A DNA stretch of 64,000 nucleotides from JAAYDI01 sp052034005 (GCA_052034005.1 JBPOJB010000016.1:6386-70385); one strand, 5' to 3'; counted from the first letter of the stretch, positions 39,841-48,908 are shown. Notes: generated by a model not told the origin, from the sequence alone. Translations and numbers: made by a program.

Positions 39841-39880
39841 CGTCTGAGTCCCCTTGTTGCTGGATGGTCCGGTATCGAGG

Positions 39881-40186
39881 CTATTTCGGGGCGACCGGCT
39901 TGCGGAGCGGTGCCGGTAGCACGGTTCCCAGATCATCGTGGGGACGCGGGATCACCTGCACGCTGATCACTTCGCCGATCCGCCCGGCCGCATTGGCACC
40001 GGCATCCGTGGCGGCCTTCACCGCCGCAACGTCGCCCGTGACGAACGCCGAGACCATGCCGCTGCCGACCTTGTCCCAGCCCAGGAACTGGACGTTGGCA
40101 GCTTTCAACATCGCATCGACAGCCTCGAGCAGGGCGACAAAGCCCCTGGTCTCGATCATGCCTAGCGCCTCCATTTGCTTCGCCAT
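39881..40186 (-). CDS. BMC-H hexamer shell protein 2
   Basis: This is a 101-residue protein. ATG 40186 is chosen over a TTG seven codons upstream. BMC domain: LGMIETRGFVALLEAVDAM, LGWDKVGSGMVSAFVTGDV, AATDAGANAAGRIGEVISVQ, VIPRPHDD, with a longer Pro/Lys C-terminal tail (LPAPLRKPVAPK) than its paralog. The pore loop reads VGSG rather than IGGG, so the two hexamers probably pass different molecules. Confidence 0.95.
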   Translation of the reverse strand: MAKQMEALGMIETRGFVALLEAVDAMLKAANVQFLGWDKVGSGMVSAFVTGDVAAVKAATDAGANAAGRIGEVISVQVIPRPHDDLGTVLPAPLRKPVAPK

Positions 40187-40279
40187 AGAATATGCTCTCC
40201 CATGCAAAGAGTTGAGAAACGTCTTGGTGAGTGTCGATCAACTGCGTATCCACTCCGGCCGCCGGTCGCCGCCGACGGC

Positions 40280-40963
40280 TCACGGCAATAACTCCACCTT
40301 CGTCGCCGCATCGAGGAAACAGGCGTTTCCTTCGTCCGTGTCCAGATGCACCTCCAGTTTGCTGACCTCGTCGGCCCGCACCAGCAGGTCCTCGAACACC
40401 GTGGTGCAGGACGGCGATTCGACGCGCAACCGGATGTTGTCCCCGTGGCGGACCCCCAGCCGCTGGGCGTCCCGCACGCTCATGTGGACGTGTCGCGCCG
40501 CACGGATCACGCCCTGCTTGAGTTCCACCACGCCTTTGGGCCCCACCAGGACGCAGCCCGGCGTGCCCTCGATCCGACCGCTGTGCCGCACCGGCGCGTC
40601 AATCCCCAACGAGATCGAGTCGGTAAATGCCAACTCCACCTGGCTCTGCCGGCGCGTCGGGCCCAAAATCCGCACCGTCGGCAACATGCGCCGCCGCGGA
40701 CCGACCACCATCACCGTCTCCTCCGCCGCATACGAGCCGTCCTGGTACAGGGGCTTCATCAGCGTCAGCTGGTGGCCCGGGCCAAACAGCGCCTCCACAT
40801 GCGCGTCGGTCAAATGCACGTGCCGCGCCGAAATACTGATCACCACGTCCGGCCGATCGGCACCCGCCTCCTCTCGGACGGGCGCGCCCAACGGCTGCCG
40901 GAGAACGATCTGCCGTACGATCCGCTCGATCGTGCGGCGGTCAATCGTGGATGCTGCAGACAT
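40280..40963 (-). CDS. pduL: Phosphotransacylase PduL, BMC cargo
   Basis: This is a 227-residue protein. ATG 40963 starts just before an amphipathic helix (TIDRRTIERIVRQIVLRQ), the standard PduL encapsulation peptide, and is preferred to ATG 40990, which has no Shine-Dalgarno. Two PduL-type metal motifs are present: ISARHVHLTDAHVEALFG and RAARHVHMSVRDAQRLG. Catalytic-loop segments include GSYAAEETVMVVGP and RRMLPTVRILGPTR. Transfers the acyl group from CoA to phosphate, regenerating CoA inside the shell. First gene of the operon. Confidence 0.94.
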   Translation of the reverse strand: MSAASTIDRRTIERIVRQIVLRQPLGAPVREEAGADRPDVVISISARHVHLTDAHVEALFGPGHQLTLMKPLYQDGSYAAEETVMVVGPRRRMLPTVRILGPTRRQSQVELAFTDSISLGIDAPVRHSGRIEGTPGCVLVGPKGVVELKQGVIRAARHVHMSVRDAQRLGVRHGDNIRLRVESPSCTTVFEDLLVRADEVSKLEVHLDTDEGNACFLDAATKVELLP

Positions 40964-41370
40964 CTGTCGGACACCGTCCCCGTACGTCATTCGAACCGCG
41001 CTTGTCGGCCAACCTCGCGCCGCCACCGCACGACCGCCCCGGCGCGACGCGGGCTGAACCTCTCAAACCTACGTTACAACAGACGCATCCGGTATAATTC
41101 CCACTGATCCGGTACGAAATGCGCCGACCCCCGCCTCGCCGACCCCGCTCGGACAGCTCGATTAACGACACAAGTCCTTGTTGTATATCGAGTTGCAGCC
41201 GCCTCAGGCAGCGCCGCCCGGGACGCATTCGCGAGGCCGAAACCCGGTTTCCCTCAACCGCCCACGCCACAGAGTTTCACTGATTTGCCGATTATCGCTC
41301 AGAGCACAGGAATCTTCAATGAGCCATCCGCCGCAGCCGAGTGGGCCCGCGCGGAGTCCCCATGTGGCGG
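40964..41370. promoter_or_regulatory. Promoter region of the BMC operon with paired 8-bp direct repeats
   Basis: A 407-bp region between purN and pduL, transcribed leftward into pduL. Two copies of ATCCGGTA lie at 41087-41094 and 41107-41114, 20 bp apart (two helical turns). Between them sits TATAAT on the plus strand, whose reverse complement ATTATA is in the position of a minus-strand -10. A regulator bound at the pair would flank that -10. No regulator gene is in the window. Confidence 0.45.
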
Positions 41371-42012
41371 TCAGGGACGCGCGGGGTCGATTCGCACGCG
41401 GCGGCCGGACACGTGGACGCGGCCTTCGGCCAGCCATTGCAGGGCCTCGGGATAGGCCTCGCATTCGGCGGCGAATACGCGCTCAGCCAGGGACTGGACC
41501 GTGTCCTCTTCCAGCACGGGGACGACCTTCTGCAGGATGATCGGCCCATGGTCGTACTGGTCGTCCGCGAAGTGCACGGTGCAACCGCTGACTTTCGCGC
41601 CGTAATCGAGCACGCTCTGGTGCACGCGCCGGCCGTAGAATCCGCGACCGCAGAACGCCGGGATCAGGGCAGGGTGGATATTGGTCACGCGATGGACGAA
41701 GTCGGACGGCACGAGGACATGTTTCAAGAACCCGCCCATCACGGCCAGCTGCGCGCCGACGTCCCGGCAGGCCTGGAAGAGGGCGGCGCTGAAGGACTCT
41801 TCCGACTCGAACGCACCCGGGCGGATCACGCGGGTGGGAATCTGCGCCTCGGCGGCCAACTGCAGTCCGCCCGCCTTGGCGGTGCTGGAGATGACCAGCC
41901 GAATGTCCAGGTCGAGTTGTCCGGCGGCGATGCGCCCGATCAGGTTGTGGAGCGTGGTGCCGCCGCCGGAGATCAGCACGGCCACGGGCAGAGGTTGGGC
42001 CGGTCGCGGCAT
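41371..42012 (-). CDS. purN: Phosphoribosylglycinamide formyltransferase
   Basis: This is a 213-residue protein; start 42012, two bases after the ileS stop. Transfers a formyl group from 10-formyl-THF to GAR in purine synthesis. Family motifs: PVAVLISGGGTTLHNLI (GAR site), the catalytic NIHPALIPAFCGRGFYG (Asn/His) and the Asp in HFADDQYDHGPIILQ. Length and order are as in PurN. Cotranscription with the tRNA synthetase is likely from the 2-bp gap. Confidence 0.94.
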   Translation of the reverse strand: MPRPAQPLPVAVLISGGGTTLHNLIGRIAAGQLDLDIRLVISSTAKAGGLQLAAEAQIPTRVIRPGAFESEESFSAALFQACRDVGAQLAVMGGFLKHVLVPSDFVHRVTNIHPALIPAFCGRGFYGRRVHQSVLDYGAKVSGCTVHFADDQYDHGPIILQKVVPVLEEDTVQSLAERVFAAECEAYPEALQWLAEGRVHVSGRRVRIDPARP

Positions 42013-42014
42013 GG

Positions 42015-45000
42015 CTACGTCCCCTGCACCTGGACGAAGAGCAGCACGGGCGTGTCCGCCACGACGCACGAGACCGGTTCAACGCCGTCGAGTGTGCCGC
42101 GTCGAATGTCGACGGCCAGCGTTTCGTGCAGGAGGTAATCGCGGTTCTCCTGGACGGCCGCCCAGAGTTCCTCCTGGTCGGTCTGGATGGCGACCTGGAT
42201 CCGGTCGGTGTATTGGCAGCGCAGCTCCTTGCGCCGCTCCTGGACGAGCCGCTTCAGGTCCTGGGCGTGGCCTTCGCGGATCAGCGGCGGGGTGAGGTCG
42301 GTCGACAACACGACGACGACGTGGGGGCCCTGGGCGGCGGTCCAGCCTTGGCGCGCCTGCAACCGCACTTCCACGTCCTCCCGATCCAACGTCAGGGGCT
42401 CGCCCTCCAGTTCCAGCGTCACCCGGCCGTGATCCCGCAGTTGGTTCAGCAGCGACGCGCCGTGCGTGGCCAGCAGCGCCTGTTTCACGGCGGGCATCCG
42501 CCGGCCGACGCGCGGGCCCAGCCGCTTGAAGTTCGGCTGCACCGCGTACGAAATGTACTTCTCGCCCTCCGTCGTGTAGGCGACCTCTTTGACGTTCAGC
42601 TCCTCGCACAACAGCCCGTCGTGCGTCTCGAGCCAGGGTTGCTCCTGATCGTCGGCCAGGATCACCTCGACCCGCGCCAGCGGCTGGCGCACCTTCAACT
42701 TGGCGTTCATGCGGGCCGAACGTCCGAGGGAGGCGATCTCGCGGAGCAGCGCCATGCGCCGGGTCAACTCCCGGTCGATCAAGGCGGGGTCGGCCACGGG
42801 ATAATCGCACAGGTGGACGCTTTCCACCGCCCGCGTGCCGAACACGCCGGCCAGGTTCCGCCACATGGTTTCGGCCAGGAAGGGCACGAACGGCGCGATC
42901 ATCTTGCAGACGGTCAGCAGGCATTCGTAGAGCGTCCAGTGGGCATCGTACTTGTCCTGCGACTGTTCGTCGCCGCTCCAGAACCGGTCGCGGCTGCGCC
43001 GCACGTACCAGTTGCTCAGCGCATCGACAAACGCATTGAGGCTGGTGCAGGCCCCGAAGTTGTCGTAGAGGTCCATGCGCTGGACGACCGTCTCGAGCGT
43101 CTGGTGCAATTCGCTCAGCACCCAGCGGTCGATCTCCGCCCGCTGGTCCACCGGCCGGTAGTGCCGGCCGCGGGCCAGGATGGGGCCGGCCAGCTGCCCG
43201 CCCGAACCCTGGATCAGCCGGCCGGGATCGAACCCGTCGATATTGGCATAGATCACGAAAAAGCTGTAGACGTTCCACAAGCGCAGCAGGAACTCGGGGA
43301 CGCTCTCCTTGATGGCCCGCTCGCTGTAGATGATCGAGTTCCAAGGCGCCTGATTGGCGAAGAAATACCAGCGCAGCGCGTCGGCCCCGTGCACGTCGAA
43401 GATCTCCTGCGGACTGTGGTAATTGCGCAGCCGCTTGGACATCTTGCCGGTCCGCTGGTGGTACTTCGACCCGCACTTCGCACGCGCTTCGGACTCCGAG
43501 AGAAACCGCTCCTTCCCATCCGCGCTCTCCCACCATTCGGCCAGCATCAGCCCCAGTACGATGCAGGTGCGGTAGGGGTGCGGGAACGCGTGCGGCGCCG
43601 ACTGCGCGTCCCGGGACTCCTCGTCGCCGAACAACATCGTGCTGATGGCCAGCAGGCTGTAGAACCAGCCGCGCGTCTGATCGAGCGCTTCACTGATGAA
43701 GTCGGCCGGGAACTGCCGCGCGAACTGCGCGCCGTTGGCATGCGGATAGCCCCATTGGGCAAACGGCATGGCGCCGGAGTCGTACCAGCAGTCGATCACC
43801 TCCGGGACGCGCCGCATCCGGCCGCCCGGCGCGAAGGGCGAATCATAGGTGACGGCGTCGATGTACGGTTTGTGCACGCGCAGGTCGTCCGGCAGGTCCG
43901 GCTTGGCGCGCTTGGCCTGCGCCCACACCTCGAATCCCGCCGCGCCCGGCTTGGCCTGCAGCTCCGCATAACTGCCCACCGCCTCCGCCCGACCGGTCCT
44001 GTCGCAGACCCAGATCGGCAGCGGCGTGCCCCAATAGCGTTCCCGGGACAGCGCCCAGTCGACGTTGGTCTCCAGGAAATTGCCGAACCGTCCATCCCGG
44101 ATGTGGTCGGGCAACCAGTTGATCTGCGCGTTGTTGGCCAGCATCCGATCCCGGAAGGCGGTGGTGCGAATGAACCAGCTCTTGCGCGGATACTGGATCA
44201 GCGGGTCATCTTCCGCCCGCCAACAGAAGGGGTACTCGTGGAGGTACTGTTCGCGCATCAGCAGCAGGCCGGCTTCGCGCAGCTGCAGGACCAGGTCCTT
44301 GTCAGCGTCCTTGACCCAGCGCCCTTCGTAATCGGGCACTTCGCTGGTGAACCGCCCGTCGGGCCCGACCCCGCAGATGAGCGGCGGGCCTTCGCCCGGC
44401 TCGAACCGGGCCTGCTCGGCCAGCAGCACGTCATAGTCCACTTCGCCGAAGGCCGGCGCTTGATGCACGATGCCCGTGCCGCTGTCGACCGTCACGAAAT
44501 CGGCCGGCACCACGCGCCAGGCGATGTACTCGCGGCCGCCCTCGCGCAGCCGCCCCTGCCGCTGCCCGTCCTGGGCGTAGTAATACTCCGCAAACGGCGG
44601 TCGATACCGCTTCCCCAGCAGCTCGCGGCCCTCGCACTGCCGCTCGACGATGAACGTGCGCTTGGCCTTGTCCGCAATCGACTGGTAGAGGGCCGCCGCC
44701 ATCACCAGCTTCTCACCCGACTGCTCGTCACGCACGGTCACGTAGTCCAGCGCCGGGTGCACGGCCGCAAACTGGTTGTTGGGCAGCGTCCAGGGCGTGG
44801 TGGTCCAGACCAGCAGCGAGGTGTTCTCCTCGTCCACGAGCGGGAAACACACGTAGACGCTCGGGTCCGCCGTCTCGCGGTAGCCCTGTCCGACCTCGCC
44901 GGCGCTCAGCGCCGTGCCGCCCTGGGCCCACCACCAGACGATCTTGTGGCCCTGGTACAACAGGCCACGGTCGAACAACCGCTGGAGCGACCACCAGACG

Positions 45001-45473
45001 CTCTCCACATAGGTCTGGTGATACGTGACATACGCCTCGTCCAGATGGATCCAGAACCCCAGCCGCTCCGTCAGCTGCTCCCACTGCTTCATGTACCGCC
45101 AGACGCTCTCCTGGCACCGGTGAATGAACGGCTCCACACCGTATTGCTCGATCTCCTCCTTCGAGTGGATCCCCAGCTCCTTGCAGACTTCCACTTCGAC
45201 CGGCAAGCCGTGCGTGTCCCAGCCCGCTTTGCGCTCGCACAAGTAGCCGCGCATCGTCCGATAGCGCGGATACAGGTCCTTGATCGCGCGGGTCAGACAG
45301 TGGCCCGGGTGGGGCAGCCCGTTGGCTGTCGGAGGCCCCTCGTAGAACACGAAGGTCGGCGCGCCGGCACGCTGCGCAAGCGATTTCTCGTAGATGGCCT
45401 GTTCCCGCCAGAATGCCAGAATCTCCTCTTCCAACTCCGGGAACTTGACGTGGCTCGATACCTGTTTGAACAT
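42015..45473 (-). CDS. ileS: Isoleucyl-tRNA synthetase
   Basis: This is a 1152-residue protein, start 45473 (MFKQVSSHVKFPELEE). Class I catalytic core: the HIGH signature reads HPGH (residues 55-58, PPTANGLPHPGH) and the KMSKS signature reads KMSKR (GKMSKRLRNYHSP), both normal in this lineage's variants. Editing (CP1) domain at about 200-400 (LLVWTTTPWTLPNN, DSGTGIVHQAPAFGEVDYD). WDTHGLPVEVEV and DVHGADALRWYFFA support Ile over Val/Leu. Anticodon-binding domain and a long C-terminal extension (ARVEVILADDQ) follow. Cytoplasmic. Upstream of purN. Confidence 0.95.
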   Translation of the reverse strand: MFKQVSSHVKFPELEEEILAFWREQAIYEKSLAQRAGAPTFVFYEGPPTANGLPHPGHCLTRAIKDLYPRYRTMRGYLCERKAGWDTHGLPVEVEVCKELGIHSKEEIEQYGVEPFIHRCQESVWRYMKQWEQLTERLGFWIHLDEAYVTYHQTYVESVWWSLQRLFDRGLLYQGHKIVWWWAQGGTALSAGEVGQGYRETADPSVYVCFPLVDEENTSLLVWTTTPWTLPNNQFAAVHPALDYVTVRDEQSGEKLVMAAALYQSIADKAKRTFIVERQCEGRELLGKRYRPPFAEYYYAQDGQRQGRLREGGREYIAWRVVPADFVTVDSGTGIVHQAPAFGEVDYDVLLAEQARFEPGEGPPLICGVGPDGRFTSEVPDYEGRWVKDADKDLVLQLREAGLLLMREQYLHEYPFCWRAEDDPLIQYPRKSWFIRTTAFRDRMLANNAQINWLPDHIRDGRFGNFLETNVDWALSRERYWGTPLPIWVCDRTGRAEAVGSYAELQAKPGAAGFEVWAQAKRAKPDLPDDLRVHKPYIDAVTYDSPFAPGGRMRRVPEVIDCWYDSGAMPFAQWGYPHANGAQFARQFPADFISEALDQTRGWFYSLLAISTMLFGDEESRDAQSAPHAFPHPYRTCIVLGLMLAEWWESADGKERFLSESEARAKCGSKYHQRTGKMSKRLRNYHSPQEIFDVHGADALRWYFFANQAPWNSIIYSERAIKESVPEFLLRLWNVYSFFVIYANIDGFDPGRLIQGSGGQLAGPILARGRHYRPVDQRAEIDRWVLSELHQTLETVVQRMDLYDNFGACTSLNAFVDALSNWYVRRSRDRFWSGDEQSQDKYDAHWTLYECLLTVCKMIAPFVPFLAETMWRNLAGVFGTRAVESVHLCDYPVADPALIDRELTRRMALLREIASLGRSARMNAKLKVRQPLARVEVILADDQEQPWLETHDGLLCEELNVKEVAYTTEGEKYISYAVQPNFKRLGPRVGRRMPAVKQALLATHGASLLNQLRDHGRVTLELEGEPLTLDREDVEVRLQARQGWTAAQGPHVVVVLSTDLTPPLIREGHAQDLKRLVQERRKELRCQYTDRIQVAIQTDQEELWAAVQENRDYLLHETLAVDIRRGTLDGVEPVSCVVADTPVLLFVQVQGT

Positions 45474-45580
45474 GGTTCGCTTCTGCAAGGCAATAGGTGT
45501 CGGCCGTGCGCGCCGCAAACACCGGCGCGCTCCGCCGCGCGATAGGCGACCACGTCGGGAACGGGCGGCTGCACAGCCCT

Positions 45581-45946
45581 TCAGTCTTCTTCGTCCAGAT
45601 CCACGGGATCGTCGTCCGGGATGCCGCCGTCAACGGGCTCTTCGTCCTCGTCGAAGTCCTCCGTCAATTCATCCTCGTCCAACGCCTCGTCGTCGAATTC
45701 AATGTCGTCGAAGTCATCTTCGTCCAGATTGAAGTCCTCTTCGTCGCCGTCCAGCTCCTCCTCGAAATCGTCGTCAAAATCGTCGTCAAAATCGTCTTCG
45801 TCGAAATCGTCAAACTCGTCGTCCGGCGAACCGCGCGTGTCGCCAATCTCCGCCCGGATCCCGCGGCCGTCGTCCACGACCGGATCCACCCGCCACCACG
45901 CATACCGGTCGCTACGCTCGATCCCATCTCCCACAATGCAGTCCAT
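45581..45946 (-). CDS. Extremely acidic low-complexity protein
   Basis: This is a 121-residue protein, 107 bp upstream of ileS on the same strand. ATG 45946 (MDCIVGDGIERSDRYAWW) has GAGGTGCGAGAG nearby. A short ordinary N-terminus (to about residue 35) precedes a chain of Asp/Glu/Phe repeats (DEFDDFDEDDFDDDFDD), almost no basic residues. Similar acidic ORFs of unknown role occur in planctomycete genomes. It could act as a disordered chaperone-like or buffering protein. Open frames on the other strand (Ser-rich) are mirror images. Confidence 0.6.
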   Translation of the reverse strand: MDCIVGDGIERSDRYAWWRVDPVVDDGRGIRAEIGDTRGSPDDEFDDFDEDDFDDDFDDDFEEELDGDEEDFNLDEDDFDDIEFDDEALDEDELTEDFDEDEEPVDGGIPDDDPVDLDEED

Positions 45947-46512
45947 CTCTCGCACCTCGCACCACCACACGACTCGTCTCGCATTCAACCACGGCTGGCA
46001 AGAACGGCCACCACCACGGCCAAGGACCGCGAAACGACCTTAAGTAGTCGACAACCCGCGTTCTGTCAAGCAGCGGCGGGCCGCTGCGAGACAGACGTAC
46101 CGCCCGGTACACGGATGCCCCAACACCGGGATGGGGCCGACCCATGAACGGCCCTTCACGCACTCCGAACCGACAACGGCCCAATGCAACCGCCCCGGCT
46201 GCGCAACGAACCAAACGGGCCGTTGGATGGATGGGCCAATGGAGCAGGGGGAATCCCCCGACGAAAGACTGCCGCCCCGCAAGCCCACAAAAAAAGGCAG
46301 GGCCGTCGCGCTGCAACGAACCCTGCCAAACACGGGGGTGAGAAAGCCTGTCTCGGAGAGCCGGCACTTGGGAGTTCAGAGTCGGGCTGCCGGCTCCACA
46401 TCAAGCCTACTACGGCCGACGTCCAGATCCAAGCGGAAATCATAGACACGACATATTAATTATCGATTTTGACCGGAATCGGTACCGTTTGGGCGGGTTG
46501 CAGCGCGTTTGA
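45947..46512. other. 566-bp gap containing one terminator
   Basis: No gene supported. The only clear element is the hairpin with T-run listed next; near 46440-46480 the sequence turns AT-rich (ATTAATTATCGATTTT), which could hold a promoter for the acidic-protein/ileS unit, but no spacing fits well. Confidence 0.45.
46288..46327 (-). terminator. Rho-independent terminator downstream of argC-argJ
   Basis: On the minus strand a 7-bp perfect stem GGCAGGG / CCCTGCC (18-base loop) is followed directly by seven T. It lies 186 bp past the argJ stop at 46513. Confidence 0.8.
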
Positions 46513-47706
46513 TCAGGTGTGGTAGTCGGCGTTGATCGCCACATATTCGGCCGTCAGGTCGCTGGTCCAGAACCGAATACCGGCCGGCCCCTGGCCCACG
46601 GACAGTTCGATGTGCGTTTCATGCTGTTGGCGCATCGACTGCGAGACGGCATCCGGATCGAACGCCACGGGCTCGCCGCGTTGGTAGAGCAGCGCGCCGT
46701 TGACACGCAGGTCGACCTGTTGCGGGTCGAACGGAACCTGGGCGTAGCCGGCGGCCGACACGATGCGGCCCCAATTCGGATCGGCGCCGGCGACGGCCGT
46801 TTTCACCAGGGCGCTGTTGGCCACGGTCTGGGCGATCTGCCGTGCGGCGGCGACGGTGGCGCAGCCGCGCACATCGATCGTGATCAGGTGGGACGCACCT
46901 TCCCCGTCGCTGGGGATCATGCGCGCCAGTTCCACGCACGACTCCCGGAGCAGGAGTCGGAACTGGTCGAGTTGTGCGCCCGCCAGCGGTTGGCCGCCCG
47001 CCTGGCCGCTCGAGAGCAGCAGGAGCGAGTCGTTGGTGCTCATATGCCCCTCGACGCTGATACAGTTGAAGCTGGCGTCGGCGGCCTCCTGCAGCACCGA
47101 CTGAGCCACGTCCATGCTCAGGGGTGCATCGGTCAGGATGATGCCCAGCAACGTCGCCATGTTTGGACCGATCATGCCGGCGCCTTTGGCCATCCCCGCG
47201 ATCCGGACCGGCCGGTCGCCGATGGTCAGCGTGCGGCAGGCGACTTTATGGTGGCGATCGGTGGTGAGGATACCGCGGGCGGCGTCGAGGAAGGAGGCTT
47301 CGTCATCGCCGAGACGTTGGGCGGCAGCCAGGATGCCGTGCCTGACCTTATCCATCGGCAGGAACTCGCCGATGATGCCGGTCGAGAGCACGAGGGCGGC
47401 GTCCTCGGCGGCGCCGCAGGCCGCAGCCGCACAGCGGGCCATCTCGAGGGCATCGCGCAGGCCGCGCGGGCCGGTGCAGGCGTTGGCGTTCCCGGAATTG
47501 GCCACCACGGCACGGATCCGCATGGAAGGAGTCCGTGCCCGATCGACCGCCACGGGCGCCGCGAAAATCAGGTTGCGCGTATAGACGCCGGCCGCTACGC
47601 AGGGCTCGTCGGCCACGATCAGGGTCAGATCGTGCCGGGCCGGGTCGCTCTTGATCCCGCAATGCACGCCCGCCATCCGAAATCCGCCGGGTACGAAGCG
47701 ACTCAT
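46513..47706 (-). CDS. argJ: Bifunctional ornithine acetyltransferase / N-acetylglutamate synthase
   Basis: This is a 397-residue protein, ATG 47706. Autocleaves at the Ala-Thr bond of NMATLLG, leaving Thr185 as the nucleophile of the beta chain. Family motifs: FVPGGFRMAGVHCGIK, VANSGNANACTG, STGIIGEFLPMDK, MAKGAGMIGPNMATLLG, SFNCISVEGHMSTND, ADPNWGRIVSAAGYA. Recycles acetyl groups between acetylornithine and glutamate in arginine synthesis; the CxG-type context hints at activity with acetyl-CoA as well. 42 bp after argC. Confidence 0.95.
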   Translation of the reverse strand: MSRFVPGGFRMAGVHCGIKSDPARHDLTLIVADEPCVAAGVYTRNLIFAAPVAVDRARTPSMRIRAVVANSGNANACTGPRGLRDALEMARCAAAACGAAEDAALVLSTGIIGEFLPMDKVRHGILAAAQRLGDDEASFLDAARGILTTDRHHKVACRTLTIGDRPVRIAGMAKGAGMIGPNMATLLGIILTDAPLSMDVAQSVLQEAADASFNCISVEGHMSTNDSLLLLSSGQAGGQPLAGAQLDQFRLLLRESCVELARMIPSDGEGASHLITIDVRGCATVAAARQIAQTVANSALVKTAVAGADPNWGRIVSAAGYAQVPFDPQQVDLRVNGALLYQRGEPVAFDPDAVSQSMRQQHETHIELSVGQGPAGIRFWTSDLTAEYVAINADYHT

Positions 47707-47748
47707 CCGCAATACTCTCTCCTCGGCGTTCCACGGCGCCGCCGCGCG

Positions 47749-48756
47749 TCAGAAGGCCGTGGTTTCGGGGAACCCGTGCATCAAATTGAAATTCTGCACG
47801 GCCGCGCCCGAGGCGCCTTTGACCAGGTTGTCGATGCAGCTGAACACCACGACGCGCCCGCGGACCAACCGGGCTGTGACGTCGCAGAAATTCGAGCCGG
47901 CCACATCCTTCGTGGCCGGCAGGTGGTCCACCACGCGCACGAACGGCTTGCCAACGTAGAATTCGCGCAACGTCCCGAGCAGCTGCTCCTCGGTCACATC
48001 GCCCGTCGGCCGGGCATAGGCGGTGGTCAGAATCCCACGATCCATGGGGATCAGATGCGGCGTGAACACGACCTGGATCTCCTCCCCGCAGGCCGCCGAC
48101 AGCACCTGGTCGATCTCCGGCGTGTGGCGGTGCCGCCCCACGTTGTATGCCACCACGCTCTCGTTGCACTCCGGGTAGTGCGTCATCAGCTTCGGCGCGC
48201 GCCCCGCCCCGCTCACGCCGCTCTTCGAGTCCACGATGATCCCCGCCCGGTCGATCAAGCCGGATTTCAAGAACGGGGCCAACGCCAGGATCGCACCGGT
48301 CGGATAGCAGCCCGGATTGGCGATCAGCCGGGCTGGCGGAATCCGGTCCCCGAACAGTTCGGGCAGCCCGTAGACCGCCTCACTCAGGCGGTCGGGATCG
48401 ACATGTTTCTGCCCGTACCACTCCGCGTACACCTCGGCGCTGGCGAGCCGGTAGTCGGCGCTGAAATCGACGACCCGCTTGCCCGCGTCGAGCAGCTGAC
48501 GCACGACCGACGCGGAGGCGCCATGAGGCAGACAACTGAACACGCAGTCGCACCGCGCCGCCACCTGGGTCGGCTCAAGATCCTCCAGTCGCATGTCCAG
48601 CCGGCCTGCCAACTGCGGATGGATGGCCGCCACGTGCGGGTTGCCCTCCTGGCGACTGGTCAGCACCGCGAGTTCGACCTCCGGATGGTGGAGCAGGATC
48701 TTGATCAATTCGACAGCCGTGTACCCGGTCGCACCGAGAATCCCAATACGAATCAT
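47749..48756 (-). CDS. argC: N-acetyl-gamma-glutamyl-phosphate reductase
   Basis: This is a 335-residue protein with GAGGAGT 4 bases before ATG 48756. NADPH-binding motif GATGYTAVELIKILLHHP, catalytic Cys150 in ANPGCYPTG, and SGVSGAGRAPK and HRHTPEI as in ArgC. Third step of arginine synthesis. The pair argC-argJ is an operon; argB, argD and argF are not in the window. Confidence 0.95.
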   Translation of the reverse strand: MIRIGILGATGYTAVELIKILLHHPEVELAVLTSRQEGNPHVAAIHPQLAGRLDMRLEDLEPTQVAARCDCVFSCLPHGASASVVRQLLDAGKRVVDFSADYRLASAEVYAEWYGQKHVDPDRLSEAVYGLPELFGDRIPPARLIANPGCYPTGAILALAPFLKSGLIDRAGIIVDSKSGVSGAGRAPKLMTHYPECNESVVAYNVGRHRHTPEIDQVLSAACGEEIQVVFTPHLIPMDRGILTTAYARPTGDVTEEQLLGTLREFYVGKPFVRVVDHLPATKDVAGSNFCDVTARLVRGRVVVFSCIDNLVKGASGAAVQNFNLMHGFPETTAF

Positions 48757-48908
48757 GCCCACTCCTCGCGTTCAACCACCAGTCCGCGTGCCATCGTGCA
48801 CGCCCGCGCCGAGCACTCGCGCGCCGACCAGACAGTATACTCGACCGCCCGATTTGTCCAACCGTCAGCCGCCGCGCGGCGGGCAGGCCGGTTCCGCCCG
48901 CCGGCGAC

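Noticed and set aside
42126..45545. 1139-residue plus-strand ORF
   Set aside because: Exact antisense of ileS, which has all synthetase motifs.
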